The position numbers and the translations under genes were made by a program. This document shows, one piece after another, positions 21,578-31,328 of a DNA stretch of 64,000 bases; the first letter of the stretch is position 1; each line of letters begins with the position of its first letter. The DNA lies in the NCBI GenBank assembly GCA_946800325.1, contig OX326959.1, forward strand, positions 24,745,447 to 24,809,446, given 5' to 3'. Origin of the DNA: Luzula sylvatica. Taxonomy: Eukaryota > Streptophyta > Magnoliopsida > Poales > Juncaceae. Under the pieces are notes generated by a model that did no database searches, was not told where the DNA came from, and saw only the letters and a program-made list of their open reading frames with translations.

Positions 21578-21598
21578 TTTCCGCGGGAAAAAAGCTAG
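21578..21598 (+). mobile_element. Helitron 3' terminus
   Basis: The near-palindrome TTTCCGCGGGAAA is followed by AAAG and CTAG (21595-21598), then T. Hairpin, spacing and insertion before T fit a Helitron 3' end. The 5' end was not located. Confidence 0.5.
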
Positions 21599-21638
21599 TA
21601 TTTTTTATTTTTATGTATTTTTCCCAAAAGATGGTAGA

Positions 21639-22343
21639 TAGGGATCTCAATGGGTCAGGTTCGGGTGGGGTATAGGCTCACCCATATCCGTACCCATCTT
21701 AATCGGGTAATACTCGTATCCAACCCGTCTACTAAACGTGTAATTTTACCCGTCCTGTTTAACACCCGCGGGTTTTCGGATTATCCACGAAAAATATTAC
21801 CCAAACCTAAACATGTAAAAAACATTAAAATATACTAACAATTTTTTATTTTTCAAATTTAGATAACATCATAGATTCATATAACATAATAATATCACAA
21901 AATCACAAAATATACAACAAAATATTTGTAAGCATAAATTATAGACCGTTAAATAAGAGAAATTGTATAATACAACTAAATTTGGTAGAAACGTGAAATA
22001 ATAGTAAAAACAAAAATAAATAAACATAAATCCAAGAAATTATTTATTTTAGTTTTATTTACTAAACAAATAAAAAAATAAGTTGTATAATAAATAATCA
22101 GTAGAAAACATAGACAAAAAATAATAAAAATAATATGAAATTTTTTATTATAACTAGGATTATCAAGAATCGGGTTCGGGTCGGGAATATCCACGGGTCG
22201 GGTACGACCTCACCCATACCCGAGCCGGATATTTTTTAATCGGGTAATACCGACTCGCGGGTAGGCTTAATCGGATATTCTTCGACCCGTACGGGTCGGA
22301 TAGCCGTCGGACATGGATATTATTCAATCCATTGACATCCCTA
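21639..22343. mobile_element. hAT-like non-autonomous element, 705 bp, 8-bp TSD
   Basis: Flanked by ATGGTAGA at 21631-21638 and 22344-22351. Ends TAGGGATCTCAATGGGT and, reversed, TAGGGATGTCAATGGATT. Inside are GGGTTCGGGT/ACCCGAACCC-type words near both ends and an AT-rich centre. It is the same structural type as 15128-15725 with a different TIR. It separates two parts of the duplicated CASP-like upstream region. Confidence 0.85.
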
Positions 22344-22351
22344 ATGGTAGA

Positions 22352-22520
22352 TAGCGTTACTGAGCACAAATCTCTCCAGTTATATGCAAATCCCCAACTT
22401 TTTCCTTCTTCACAAAAGACTAGGGCTTTTCAGTCGATCTGGTCCACTGGATTTGCAAGAATTTTGGGTTTTTACGAGAAAATGATGTTAAATTTGCCAC
22501 ACCCTGTATAGTAAGGGTAA
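22352..22520 (+). pseudogene. Relic of a CASP-like gene promoter/leader
   Basis: The segment TAGCGTTACTGAGCACAAATCTCTCCAG...CAAATCCCCAACTTTT...TAGGGCTTTTCAGTCGATCTGGTCCACTGGATTTGCAAGAATTTTGGG aligns with 28150-28270, directly upstream of the intact CASP-like gene. The coding part is missing: after about 22510 the sequence is unrelated. It indicates a former or partial second copy. Confidence 0.7.
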
Positions 22521-22564
22521 ATATATGGCACCTCCATGAATACAAAAAACATCATCGATTCGTC

Positions 22565-22682
22565 AATCGAGTGAGGGTTAATTTGATTGATTAGATTATT
22601 TAATTGAATCAATCCAACTAAATATTGATTTGATTGCTAATCAACCCAATTAAGCTTCATTAACCCTCCTCAATTGACTCAT
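22565..22682. repeat. Short fold-back repeat
   Basis: GTCAATCGAGTGAGGGTTAA (left) pairs with TTAACCCTCCTCAATTGAC (right) around an AT-rich centre of TTGATT/AATCAA words. Possibly a small MITE; no duplication of flanks was found. Confidence 0.5.
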
Positions 22683-22900
22683 CAATACTACTTTTTGGTA
22701 TTTGAGTGGCGTCATATATAACCCCATCGAGTAATAGAGATGAGATGGTCGCTGTAAAAAAGCCAATCGTTATTAAAAAACGTTTAGCGACCAGTCCGTC
22801 CCTAGTAATCATATCATAGCAACTGTGATTGAACAACTTGGGCGCGTCTTCACAAGAGCAAACATAGGGCATATACTGTGAAACCCACTTCCCCCTTCCC

Positions 22901-23114
22901 CATCCTCGATGACTCACCAAATCCCACTTAACCCACTTAATTAACTTGTGGATTAACACACGTGAATTAATTTAACCCACCTAACGTGATAATTAACATC
23001 TATTTGGATTGACAAACGATAATTAATATTTAAAAATTATTAATTCAATGTCTTTGATTAATCGAGATGTTAATTAAGTGGGTTAATTAGGTTTTTGCCT
23101 TGTCATCGAGGATG
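22901..23114. mobile_element. Fold-back MITE, about 214 bp
   Basis: CATCCTCGATGAC with CCCACTTAACCCACTTAATTAAC on the left is mirrored by GTTAATTAAGTGGGTTAATTAGG and GTCATCGAGGATG on the right. The centre is ATTAAT-rich like the fold-back elements at 1508-1758 and 41989-42184, so these may be distant relatives. Confidence 0.65.
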
Positions 23115-24419
23115 TTGTGTTGAAATGTGAGTTCAAGGTAGAATTTCCCAAACATATATAGGCATAGTGTCTATAGCTACAATTTTCCCTCCTTAGCAAC
23201 TGCCAGTAGCTAATACTTTGATGATCTCCTACTAAATTAACTTGTTCTTTAATTCTAAATATGATTCATTAATATATTATATATTTTGAAAATAGTTATC
23301 ATACTAAGTTCATATTATATATTTATCAAAAAATATTTTATTAGTTATTTTTGTATAATAATTATATATATGATAATGAACCATATATGACCTCTATGAT
23401 ATATTATCTAACTTAATTTAAACTCCACATTAATTTATGATACAAATAAACTATCAAAAATAATAATATATATTATGGTTTTAAGTACAAATATTTAAAA
23501 ATATAGAAATATTTAAAATAATAATATATGGTTTGAGGTTAGAGCCATATAACTTAAATGGATTAGGTGGATTAGGGTTTTGGGGTTTTATATTTCCAAC
23601 GGATGTTTGTTTAGTGTTTTAGAGATTTATAATGTTCTTGGTTAACTATTTTATGTTAACGTAAATAATTGTATTTGTATGTTATTCATTGATTATAGTG
23701 ATTTTATTTATTATATAAGTTGTTTGTATAATATTGTGTGTAGAGTATTTAATATAAATATGTTTAAATTAAATGTACCATTAATTGTATAAGTGCTTGA
23801 ACATTAGCGTAATAAGACAATTATGATAAATTAAATCATCAAATTAAAATAATACAATTGTAAAAATATTCCTAGTCATATGTATTGAAATTTATCTATT
23901 ATATAGACATGTCCAAGATAACATGGTGGACTATATGTATGTACAGTAATACATGATAAGAACCGTATTGATTTGACAAATATGATTTCTCTTAATCAAT
24001 GATGATATAATGATACTCATGGTATATGAGTCGTACATGTTACGAAGTGGCTAGGAATATACAAGATTCTCATAAATGGCTAGGACCATAAGATTCGAGA
24101 TACAATCCATATTAACAATCAAGTTTGAAATTTGATTGATTCACTTGAATGTGTTAAAATATTTAGTGTAAGTGTGTTTAGGGGCGAAAACCGACGTGAA
24201 TATGCATACATACAAAACACGATTTGATTGATTCACTCGAATGTGTTAAAACATTGGGTGTGAGTGTGTTTTAAGGACGAAAACCGGCGTGGATATGTAT
24301 ACATACAAAACACAACTTGTGAGGAAAAATTTCAAACAATCTCATAGTTGGTCTATGATGAAACACTTCCACCCGATTGCAATACTTAGAGTACATGCGA
24401 ATTATGTTTGGCATAGCAG
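23115..24419. other. AT-rich DNA, likely 5' part of a decayed copia element
   Basis: No gene. Directly upstream of the decayed RT region and containing the 92-bp tandem duplication at 24131-24313. Leader and gag remnants might be expected here but none could be read. Confidence 0.35.
24131..24313. repeat. Tandem duplication, unit about 92 bp
   Basis: TTTGATTGATTCACTYGAATGTGTTAAAA...GGACGAAAACCGRCGTG...ACATACAAAACAC occurs twice head to tail, with scattered differences and a one-base indel. Confidence 0.85.
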
Positions 24420-25390
24420 TATTTTCAGGATATGAATTATGGCAAATGGATGTCAAAACCTCATTCCTAAATGAGAATTTCATAAATGGTGTATTTATGA
24501 TACAACCAGTGGGTTTTGTCGATCCAAATAATTCAAAAAATGTATGTTATCTATAAATATTCATATATGAATGGAAGAGTATATCTCGGAGTTGGTAAAT
24601 CCGTTTTGATAACGTAATCAAAAATGGATTTCATGAAAATAGAAAAGAACCTTGTGTCTACATGAATTTCAGTGGGAGCATAAATGTATTACTAATTTTG
24701 TATGTAGATTACATATTAACCATTGAAAATGATATCTCCTTATTCTTGAACGTTAGACATACTTGGAAAGTAAATTCGTAATGAAAGACTTAGAAGAACC
24801 AAATTTTATACTGGATATAAAGATCAAGGAAGTTTCACGAGCTAAGTCAAGTATATATAAATATTGAATTTATTCAATATAAGAATCCTTGGAAGGATTT
24901 TGTTTTTGTCACGTGGTATCACGTGCAAGATAGTCTCGATGTTCCATGACATATGTATTCCTAGCCAGGTCACATGACAAAATATGTACTGCGTGAAATA
25001 TGTCACTTACAAAATAAGTTTTAAGTCAATATTGATCGGATAAGGGTTAAAGCCACTAATCCGAAATCAAGATAATCCTAAAGTACTTTGGAAGAACAAA
25101 AGATTGATTCTTGAAATATGATAGTTTGAAAAGCAAGATCGTTGTATGAATTACAACAATGCAAGTTTCCAGAAGACTTTAAATCGCAAATTAATTCAAT
25201 CGTATACTTTGAATTAATGAACATTTATTTGGATGGATTCCAAATAGTGAACTTATCGAAGTTCTACAACAAAAACGGGGTAATAGTTGCGAGTAAGAAA
25301 ATTACAGAGAAGATTTTGCATTGTGATGATTGTGACGGAACTCGATGTAGTCTCGAGTACATTGAATCCATTGACTTTAGATTGTGACCG
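24420..25390 (+). pseudogene. Decayed Ty1/copia pol (RT and RNase H portions)
   Basis: Broken frames recall copia reverse transcriptase in order: VKTSFLNENFINGVFMIQPVGF, a region like the family's GLKQ-SR-W block, EPCVYMNFSG, LYVDYILTIENDI (the family's YVDD reads YVDY), VMKDLEEPNFILDIKIKE, then KYFGRTKDSFLKY. 25142-25387 weakly recalls the RNase H end (NKNGVIVASKK). Stops and frameshifts are frequent, so it is inactive. The lineage differs from the element at 56259-61945. Confidence 0.75.
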
Positions 25391-25469
25391 TAGTGGTACA
25401 ATCGTGTAGTGTAAGGAATAAAAGGTCAGATAATTAATCCAAAATTAATACTTGGACGTTCATCATTTG

Positions 25470-25625
25470 ATCATTCCGACGGACAATATGCACTGTTACG
25501 ACGGATTGATTATTCCGTTATGACATACAGTTATCCGTTATAACAGACATGTATGTACTGAGAAACACAGTAACTGTGTTACGTCCGTTATAACGGAGCA
25601 TAGCTTCCATGTAACGGATGGTGTT
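25470..25625. repeat. Palindromic CCGTTATAACGG-type array
   Basis: About six copies or half-copies of TCCGTTATAACGGA-like words (e.g. TATCCGTTATAACAGAC, CGTCCGTTATAACGGAG) within 150 bp. They lie in what may be the 3' LTR of the decayed copia element, upstream of a purine-rich leader-like stretch at 25735-25790. Confidence 0.7.
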
Positions 25626-26540
25626 CTGATTTGTTGTATTTTCAGTCACATATTAGATACTCATTAATGCTATTAAATTAAATAGGGTAATTGAGAAATA
25701 AAATTTCTTGATCTTCCCAATTATTCAAACATATTAGATCTGAGAAAAAGACAGAAAAACTCCATTAGAGAGAAAGAGAGAAAAGTTTTTTGTCGAATGA
25801 ATTGAGCAAGTTTACGGCAAATTTACTACGGGGATTTGCGCGTAATCGAGAGACGAAACTCGAGGTGAATACGGGTAGAGAGATATCAACTGAGATCTTT
25901 GTTGTCATCCAACGAGAGTAAGAACAAAATTGAAGATTAACCGGAAGCGTTCTGGTTGTATACGACAAGGTGAAGTTGTTGTTTAATTTAGACCTAGAGG
26001 GGGGTGAATAGGAAGTCCTAAGGTCCAATTTTCGCGGTAATGGATACAATTACAATTTTGTGCGGAAGCGTAAATAAATTAGAGAAAGAAATATAATACC
26101 GAAACAAATAACACGCGATATTTTTTTACGGAGCTCGGTAGGTGGTTGCTTTGTAGTTTTAACTCACCGGCTACTTGCTCAATCGACCGACTCGATTGAT
26201 TGCAAGTACCTACGTCTCCGGGGTTCCCTTGCGCCTTTTCGGTTTTCGATTGAATACCCAACTCAAACAATTACAAGGTTCGCCTTGATCGATTTACACG
26301 AATTTATCGATCAATGGCTGGCTTTACAATTAGTAACTAGCCTATTACAATTTACTACTAACGAACTAGTCGTGATCGGTCACGCAAGTTGGGAATCGTT
26401 TTAGTAGTGGATTCGAAATTGGATCTAATAATCTCTAAAAATGTTTAGATGATTAAGCTCAAGATTTAAAACTAGGATTCTCTCTTTTGATTGGGAAAAT
26501 ATATTGGTTGAGATTGTGTGAGAGAATGGGGGAAGGGTTC

Positions 26541-26548
26541 TATTTATA
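26541..26548 (-). promoter_or_regulatory. TATA box of the LTR-type element
   Basis: TATAAATA on the minus strand (context TTCTATAAATAGAACCC), at the same position as TATAAATA 55030-55037 in the related element. The palindrome array begins about 35 bp upstream. Confidence 0.55.
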
Positions 26549-26582
26549 GAACACATAGACCCTTCCCTTAATATGTTTTTTC

Positions 26583-26890
26583 TGCATAGTCCGTTATAAC
26601 TGACCTGAGGTCCGTTGCATAGTCCGTTATAACTGACCCGAGGTCCGTTACAACGGACTCAAAATCAAACTAGCCGTTACAAGCAATATATTCGAAAATT
26701 CCATAGTCCGTTATAACTGAGTTTAGGTCCGTTATAACCGACATACTCCGTTACAACTGAGTTTAGGTCCGTTATAACCGACATCTTACTGTGATCAGAT
26801 TTATTTTATAGTCCGTTATAACTGAGTTTAGGTCCGTTATAACCGACCTACTCCGTTACAACTGAGTTTAGCTCCGTTATAACCGACATC
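26583..26890. repeat. Array of GTCCGTTATAAC-type half-palindromes
   Basis: Fourteen or so units alternate between TCCGTTATAACTGA, GGTCCGTTATAACCGAC and CTCCGTTACAACTGAG, in a larger repeat of about 110 bp that ends CATCTTACTGTGA (26790s and 26890s). Most units carry one mismatch from the perfect 14-bp palindrome, unlike the array at 9869. Confidence 0.88.
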
Positions 26891-27060
26891 TTACTGTGAC
26901 TTCATGAATATATTGAAAGATTATTGGAGGGAATTGAAGAAATCCTCAATTTTGCTTTCAATAATCAGAAAAATATAAACGCAAATTCAGCGGATTAGAT
27001 TAGTTTCGATATTTATGTTGTAGATGTGAAAAACTCAATTTCAATCGTATAATGGCATAT

Positions 27061-27320
27061 CCACTCACTTAATTAATCTTTGTTTTTTTACGAATTATAC
27101 AATTTGGACGTATCATGATTCATGGGGAGTCTACCTGTGCCGGTAGTGAAGAGATACGAGTTGGGGTAATAATATTAGTTGGTAATAATATTAGTAGTAG
27201 TAATAACGATCAAACAGAAGAAATGATGGAAGAGTTGCGGGTCACACTTTTAATTTTGTATATCAATACATGGTTTTCAATGCTCATATACCATTTCAGT
27301 ACATTTTAACATTTTCGCTA
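27061..27320. other. Spacer
   Basis: No gene; 27130-27230 contains GTAATAATATTAGTTGGTAATAATATTAGTAG short repeats only. Confidence 0.4.
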
Positions 27321-27324
27321 CGTT

Positions 27325-27650
27325 AATGAAGTATATTTCTGTTAATTATCATGTTAATTGATGACATATAGGATGTTGGGGGAATTTGAGAGACATGATA
27401 TTATTATCCTATAATATAATATGCAATACTTAATCACTCATTAACAATTAATTAATATTATAATTAAAAAAAATACACTTCATTAACGATTAATTGATAT
27501 ATAATTAAAGTACATATGAATAAATAATTCTTACTCAATATCAATTAATCTTTAATGAAGTATTTTTTTGTTAATTATCATGTTAATTAATTATTATGGT
27601 GATAATGTTGGGAAGAATTTGAGGAGCATAGTTTAATTATCCTAAATAAA
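27325..27650. repeat. Direct and inverted repeat cluster (MITE-like)
   Basis: TTAATGAAGTATATTTCTGTTAATTATCATGTTAATT...GATGTTGGGGGAATTTGAG (27325-27395) recurs at about 27552-27630 (TTAATGAAGTATTTTTTTGTTAATTATCATG...AATGTTGGGAAGAATTTGAG). Between them CACTTCATTAACGATTAATTGATAT is inverted against ATATCAATTAATCTTTAATGAAGT. A partly duplicated fold-back element is the simplest reading. Confidence 0.6.
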
Positions 27651-28095
27651 ACAAGGCTTTATTCAATGAGTAGTTGTAGTGATGTACGCGGTACGTCTCC
27701 TAGAACTCTTTTCCAATAAGTTTCACGTCGTGAATATGACTTAATATTTTAAAAATTAATACATAAATACATGATTTAAAATCTTAATTTATGATTTGAC
27801 ATCAATTAAAATATTAATTTTTAAAGTGTTAAAATCAAATTTACGTTATAAAAAAAATTGAAAGAAACAAAAGAGTGAAAGAGGTGAGGTCTGAGAATAG
27901 GTTACAGCGTTTTACTTGTTCAATATCTGCAATAATAGAATATTTGACTTGTTAATGCAACCATTTAATACGCTTCACCATCCTGAGTCGAACATGCTGA
28001 AACCGAGATTTGTAATCCCGGACATTTACCAGATCTAGGATTTGAACTCCTGGATTCTTATTTCTTGATTTCCATGCCTCGAAATATAATAGTAT
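27645..28095. repeat. Kinase-upstream duplicated block, copy C
   Basis: Contains AAATAAAACAAGGCTTTATTCAAT, CAATATCTGCAATAATAGAATATTTGACTTGTTAATGCAACCATTTAATACGCTT and CCCGGACATTTACCAGATCTAGG...GATTTCCATGCCTCGAAATATAAT, matching the regions upstream of the kinases (19970-20165). About 230 bp in the middle is unrelated (insertion). It lies directly upstream of the CASP-like gene promoter. Confidence 0.65.
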
Positions 28096-28351
28096 TACTT
28101 CGTATGTTTATTTTTCCCAAAAGTTAAAAGTTAGTAGTAAAGCTAATAGCGTCACTAAGCACAAATCCTTTCAATTAGACTGCAAATCCCCAATTTTCAC
28201 ATTCTTCACTTACGATTAGGGTTTTTCAGTCAATCTAGTGTACTGGGTTTGCAAGAATTTAGGGTTTTCAGGAGGGGATGTTGTAAATTTGAAGGATTTT
28301 ATAGGATCCGATTTGGGGTTTTGAGAAGGAATTGTGAGGTTTTTAAGAGAG

Positions 28352-29170
28352 ATGAAGGATGTGGTTGGTAGTCCTGGTACATGGAGTGGGTTTGCTTTGA
28401 GAAGCGCGCAATGCGGATTCGCTGGTGCCTCGATTGGAATGATGGCTTCCGCCTTTGGGTTCTCCAATTACACTGCATTTTGGTACTCTCTCATTTCTCT
28501 TCTCCAATTCCTTAACTTTATCACCTTCTAAGTAACTCAAGTGGAATTTCGCGCAAACAAGGGTGAGAATTTGAATAAGAAGGTTGAAAAAATGTGTGAT
28601 TGTTTTGAATTCCACTAATGTTGGTTTATTCAGAGTTACATTAATAGTTTCTTAGCTGCAATTTCCATAATTTGTATCTAAATTAGTCATTTCCCCCAAA
28701 TTGATTGAGATAGATGAAAAACCATCACCATAATTAATGAAATTTGTTGCAGTTATTTGATTGCATCAATGGGGCTTCAAGTTCTATGGAGTTTAGGGCT
28801 ATCATGCCTTGATTTATACGCATTAAAGACTAAAAGAGATCTTCACAACCCTGTTCTTGTCAGCTTATTTGTTGTTGGCGATTGGGTACTTCACTTTAGT
28901 CCTTCACTTTTCTGTTAATTTTAATTTTAGTCCTTTCATTATTGATTTTGAATTTTCAATGAAACTTAGGTAACGTCGATATTATCGTTTGCGGCTGCGT
29001 GTTCTTCGGCAGGAGTTACGATATTATTTGAAAAAGACGTCCATTTTTGCAAAACGTACCCGCAACTTGCATGTGGGCGGTACGGGCTTTCGGTTTTGTT
29101 GGCCTTCATTACTTGGTCTTTCACTGCCACGTCAGCAATTTCTATGTTTTGGCTCCTCGCTTCTCTTTAG
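28352..29170 (+). CDS. CASPL5B: CASP-like protein, 5B type (four-helix membrane protein)
   Basis: Three exons, 28352-28482, 28753-28885 and 28970-29170, with GT-AG introns of 270 and 84 bp, give 154 aa. The start [17 protein letters not shown] is followed by four hydrophobic helices (about 12-36, 43-62, 79-100, 120-146). Family marks: [14 protein letters not shown], the strongly conserved [21 protein letters not shown], the [12 protein letters not shown] helix end, [13 protein letters not shown] before the last intron, and the MFWLLASL C-terminus. CASP-like proteins are plasma-membrane scaffolds related to Casparian-strip proteins; the role of the 5B group is not established. The upstream 200 bp is duplicated at 22352-22520. 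No disabling change. Confidence 0.93.
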
Positions 29171-29655
29171 TTCATTAACCTATTTTTGTTCTTCTTTTTC
29201 CTTTTTTTTTTTTTTGAAGGAATGTTCTTGTGTTTTCTTTTTCTTCTAATTTGTGGTTCGTGGTTATTTTTAAGCTAATTAAATAGGTTTTGTTAGTACA
29301 TAATGTTTTTTGTTAGTACCAGTACAAAACCATTGATACCACTTGGCCTGTACTAATAAAATCCTTTTTTCAGTTTCGGAAAAAAATGCTCGTGCTTTTA
29401 ACATAGAAGATTAGAAAATATTTATCACTAAAATTACCATTTTTTGAACTTAGTTCAATAGACAATATCATAAACACAAGCCAATATTAGTTTCGTAAAC
29501 CAAGAAACCAAATTCATTACAAGCAAACTTAATCAACACCATCACCTTAGGCAAATATACATTGATTAAAAAAACAAAAAACAAAAACATAAATTACAAA
29601 AATTCACAATTGCATACTTAAGATAATCTTATAATCAAGATCAAACGACAAAACC
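29171..29655. other. 3' flank between convergent genes
   Basis: Contains the likely 3' UTRs of the CASP-like gene and of the convergent small gene. AT-rich; no repeat recognised. Confidence 0.5.
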
Positions 29656-29895
29656 TTAGCGACACGATGTAGAATGTCGGAGCGGAGATAATTTAGCGGC
29701 CAAAGCAGTTGCAGATACGGGTGAAGGAGAACAAAATTGTATCTCGGTCGGGCGGAACCTTCCGGAATCTCCCGGGAGCCTTACATACGAAGAAGACGCT
29801 GGCGACTCGTTCGATACCAAGTCTTCTAAGGAGAGTTGTTTTTCTTGCTTATATTGGATTATGACCTTATAAACATATGGTATTAAACCCTCCAT
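29656..29895 (-). CDS. Small plant-specific protein starting MEGLIPYVYK (79 aa), function unknown
   Basis: A single-exon frame from ATG 29895 to TAG 29656 encodes 79 aa. The start MEGLIPYVYKVIIQYKQ, the middle SYVRLPGDSGRF and the basic C-terminus fit a small plant-specific family of unknown function that I recall only by its MEGLIP start and RLPGDSGRF-like centre. The upstream in-frame Met at 30003 would add a poorly conserved leader and is not preferred. A TTTATATTC sequence (about 29988-29980) lies some 90 bp upstream and could be the TATA box. No signal peptide or membrane helix. Neighbours give no functional clue. Confidence 0.65.
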   Translation of the reverse strand: MEGLIPYVYKVIIQYKQEKQLSLEDLVSNESPASSSYVRLPGDSGRFRPTEIQFCSPSPVSATALAAKLSPLRHSTSCR

Positions 29896-31328
29896 AATTA
29901 GGAGATGTGATGTCTTCCTAAGTTTAGGATGATTGATGGGATAATGAAAATGTGAGTGTGGCTTAGAAAGGGTTGAGAGAAGAATATAAAGATGTGTGAT
30001 CAAGTGAAGTGAAGTTTGCCTTTCACCTTAGATTGTGCATATCTCACCAAATCAAGTACAAATATTTGATTATCTTTTTTCTACAAATTTAAATATTGCT
30101 AATTTTATGATAAATGTTAAATTTGTGTTAATTTTGGATCTTTGGTGGTAAGTTCCTATCAAACAACATGAATGCAGAGCAAGATCAGCATTGAGAATAA
30201 AGTTATACCAACTTAAATACTTAATTAAAATCATGAGATATTCACATTTTGAAGTAATATTTATTTAGCCAATTAGGTGGAGTAGTAACGAAGCCATAAT
30301 TTTAAAACCAAGATGAGTTGATCTGTCTTATCCAAACCTCTTGTGTGAAAATGATGAAGACTAACATTAATTATGATTTAGGGCCAATAATTTCGACTTA
30401 TTTATGAGAAAATGATTTCAGTTCAGCATGTTTAAATTGTCTCCCTATAGTATTAGTTGACCTATCCAATCACACACCACCTGTATAAATGAAGAGAGAC
30501 AGAAAACTTATTTTATTTTATCTTAGCTCAATTATTCATCAAAGTATGCTAATTAAATTTGATCTTTTCAAATATAAACATTTGCTAACATGAAAACTTA
30601 TCAGCCCTTCATTATGTCAACTAATTATTATTATTAATTGTTAATTTTATATGGTTAACATCCATATCAGCCTTATATTGGGTAATGGTTGAAAATTACA
30701 ACTATATAAATTTGAAACTTTCCTATATCTTTTCAAGGTTAGGTTTTTGTTTGCCATTTCCTTAAATATCTCACTCCATTTTTTCTGAGAAGCTACAAGT
30801 AAGAAAAAACGAATTTTCTAGTTATTCTTTTGTTTCCTTCCAAATAACTTGAATTTCAATTCATTTGTTGAATCGCTGAATTTCTATTACAACGATTCAT
30901 ATTTTTTTTTTGTAGATTCAAATCTAATCTAATTAAAACTTGTCCTTGATCAATCATGTTGCCACTCGAAAAGACTCAGAGAGCCGAGATCAATGTTTAC
31001 GCTTGAATTCTCTTCGTTTACAAGCTTCTAAAACCTTTGAGAATCTCACGAGAAATATAATAATCTTCGGCCTCGCCAAGAAATTATTTGCATAATTCTT
31101 TGTAAAAAGAGAAGAAAAAAAGAGGAAAAAAGGCGTACTCAAAGCAAATAATCCAAATAAGGAGGGGGGTAATGGGATATATGCTGCTCGGATTATCTGG
31201 TCCACCACTTAAAACAAGAACCGGATTGCGCATTAAACAAGCTGGCCGAGGATCCTATAGTGGAAGCTAACATTTTCATTATTTTTTGTACTATAAGTTA
31301 TGTAGAAATATAATATACTATTCTATTG
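29896..31328. other. Intergenic region, divergent promoters
   Basis: AT-rich spacer between the minus-strand small gene and the plus-strand bHLH gene; it must contain both promoters. No transposon ends were seen. 30990-31208 contains a minus-strand open frame without recognisable features and is not called. Confidence 0.45.

Larger units (their letters stand above)
25976..27060 (-). mobile_element. LTR-type element, minus orientation, related to 54380-55645
   Basis: The reverse complement of 25978-26570 aligns along its length with 55020-55645: TATAAATAG, a leader, GATTATTAGATCCA-TTTCGAATCCA, ATTCCCAACTTGCGTGA, TTGTAATTGTTTGA-TTGGGTATTCAATCGAAA, the TTGCAATCAATCGAGTCGG block, and the end ATTCNCC-CCCTCTAGGTCTAAATTAAACAAC. 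The two copies are diverged. No coding region was found. Upstream of the TATA box lies a palindrome array. The upstream (U3) boundary is uncertain; the 3' boundary is near 25978. Confidence 0.65.

Noticed and set aside
22660..22959. 99-codon minus-strand frame
   Set aside because: Runs through parts of two fold-back elements; no recognised domain.
25765..26049. 94-codon minus-strand frame
   Set aside because: Spans the junction of two unrelated LTR-type sequences.
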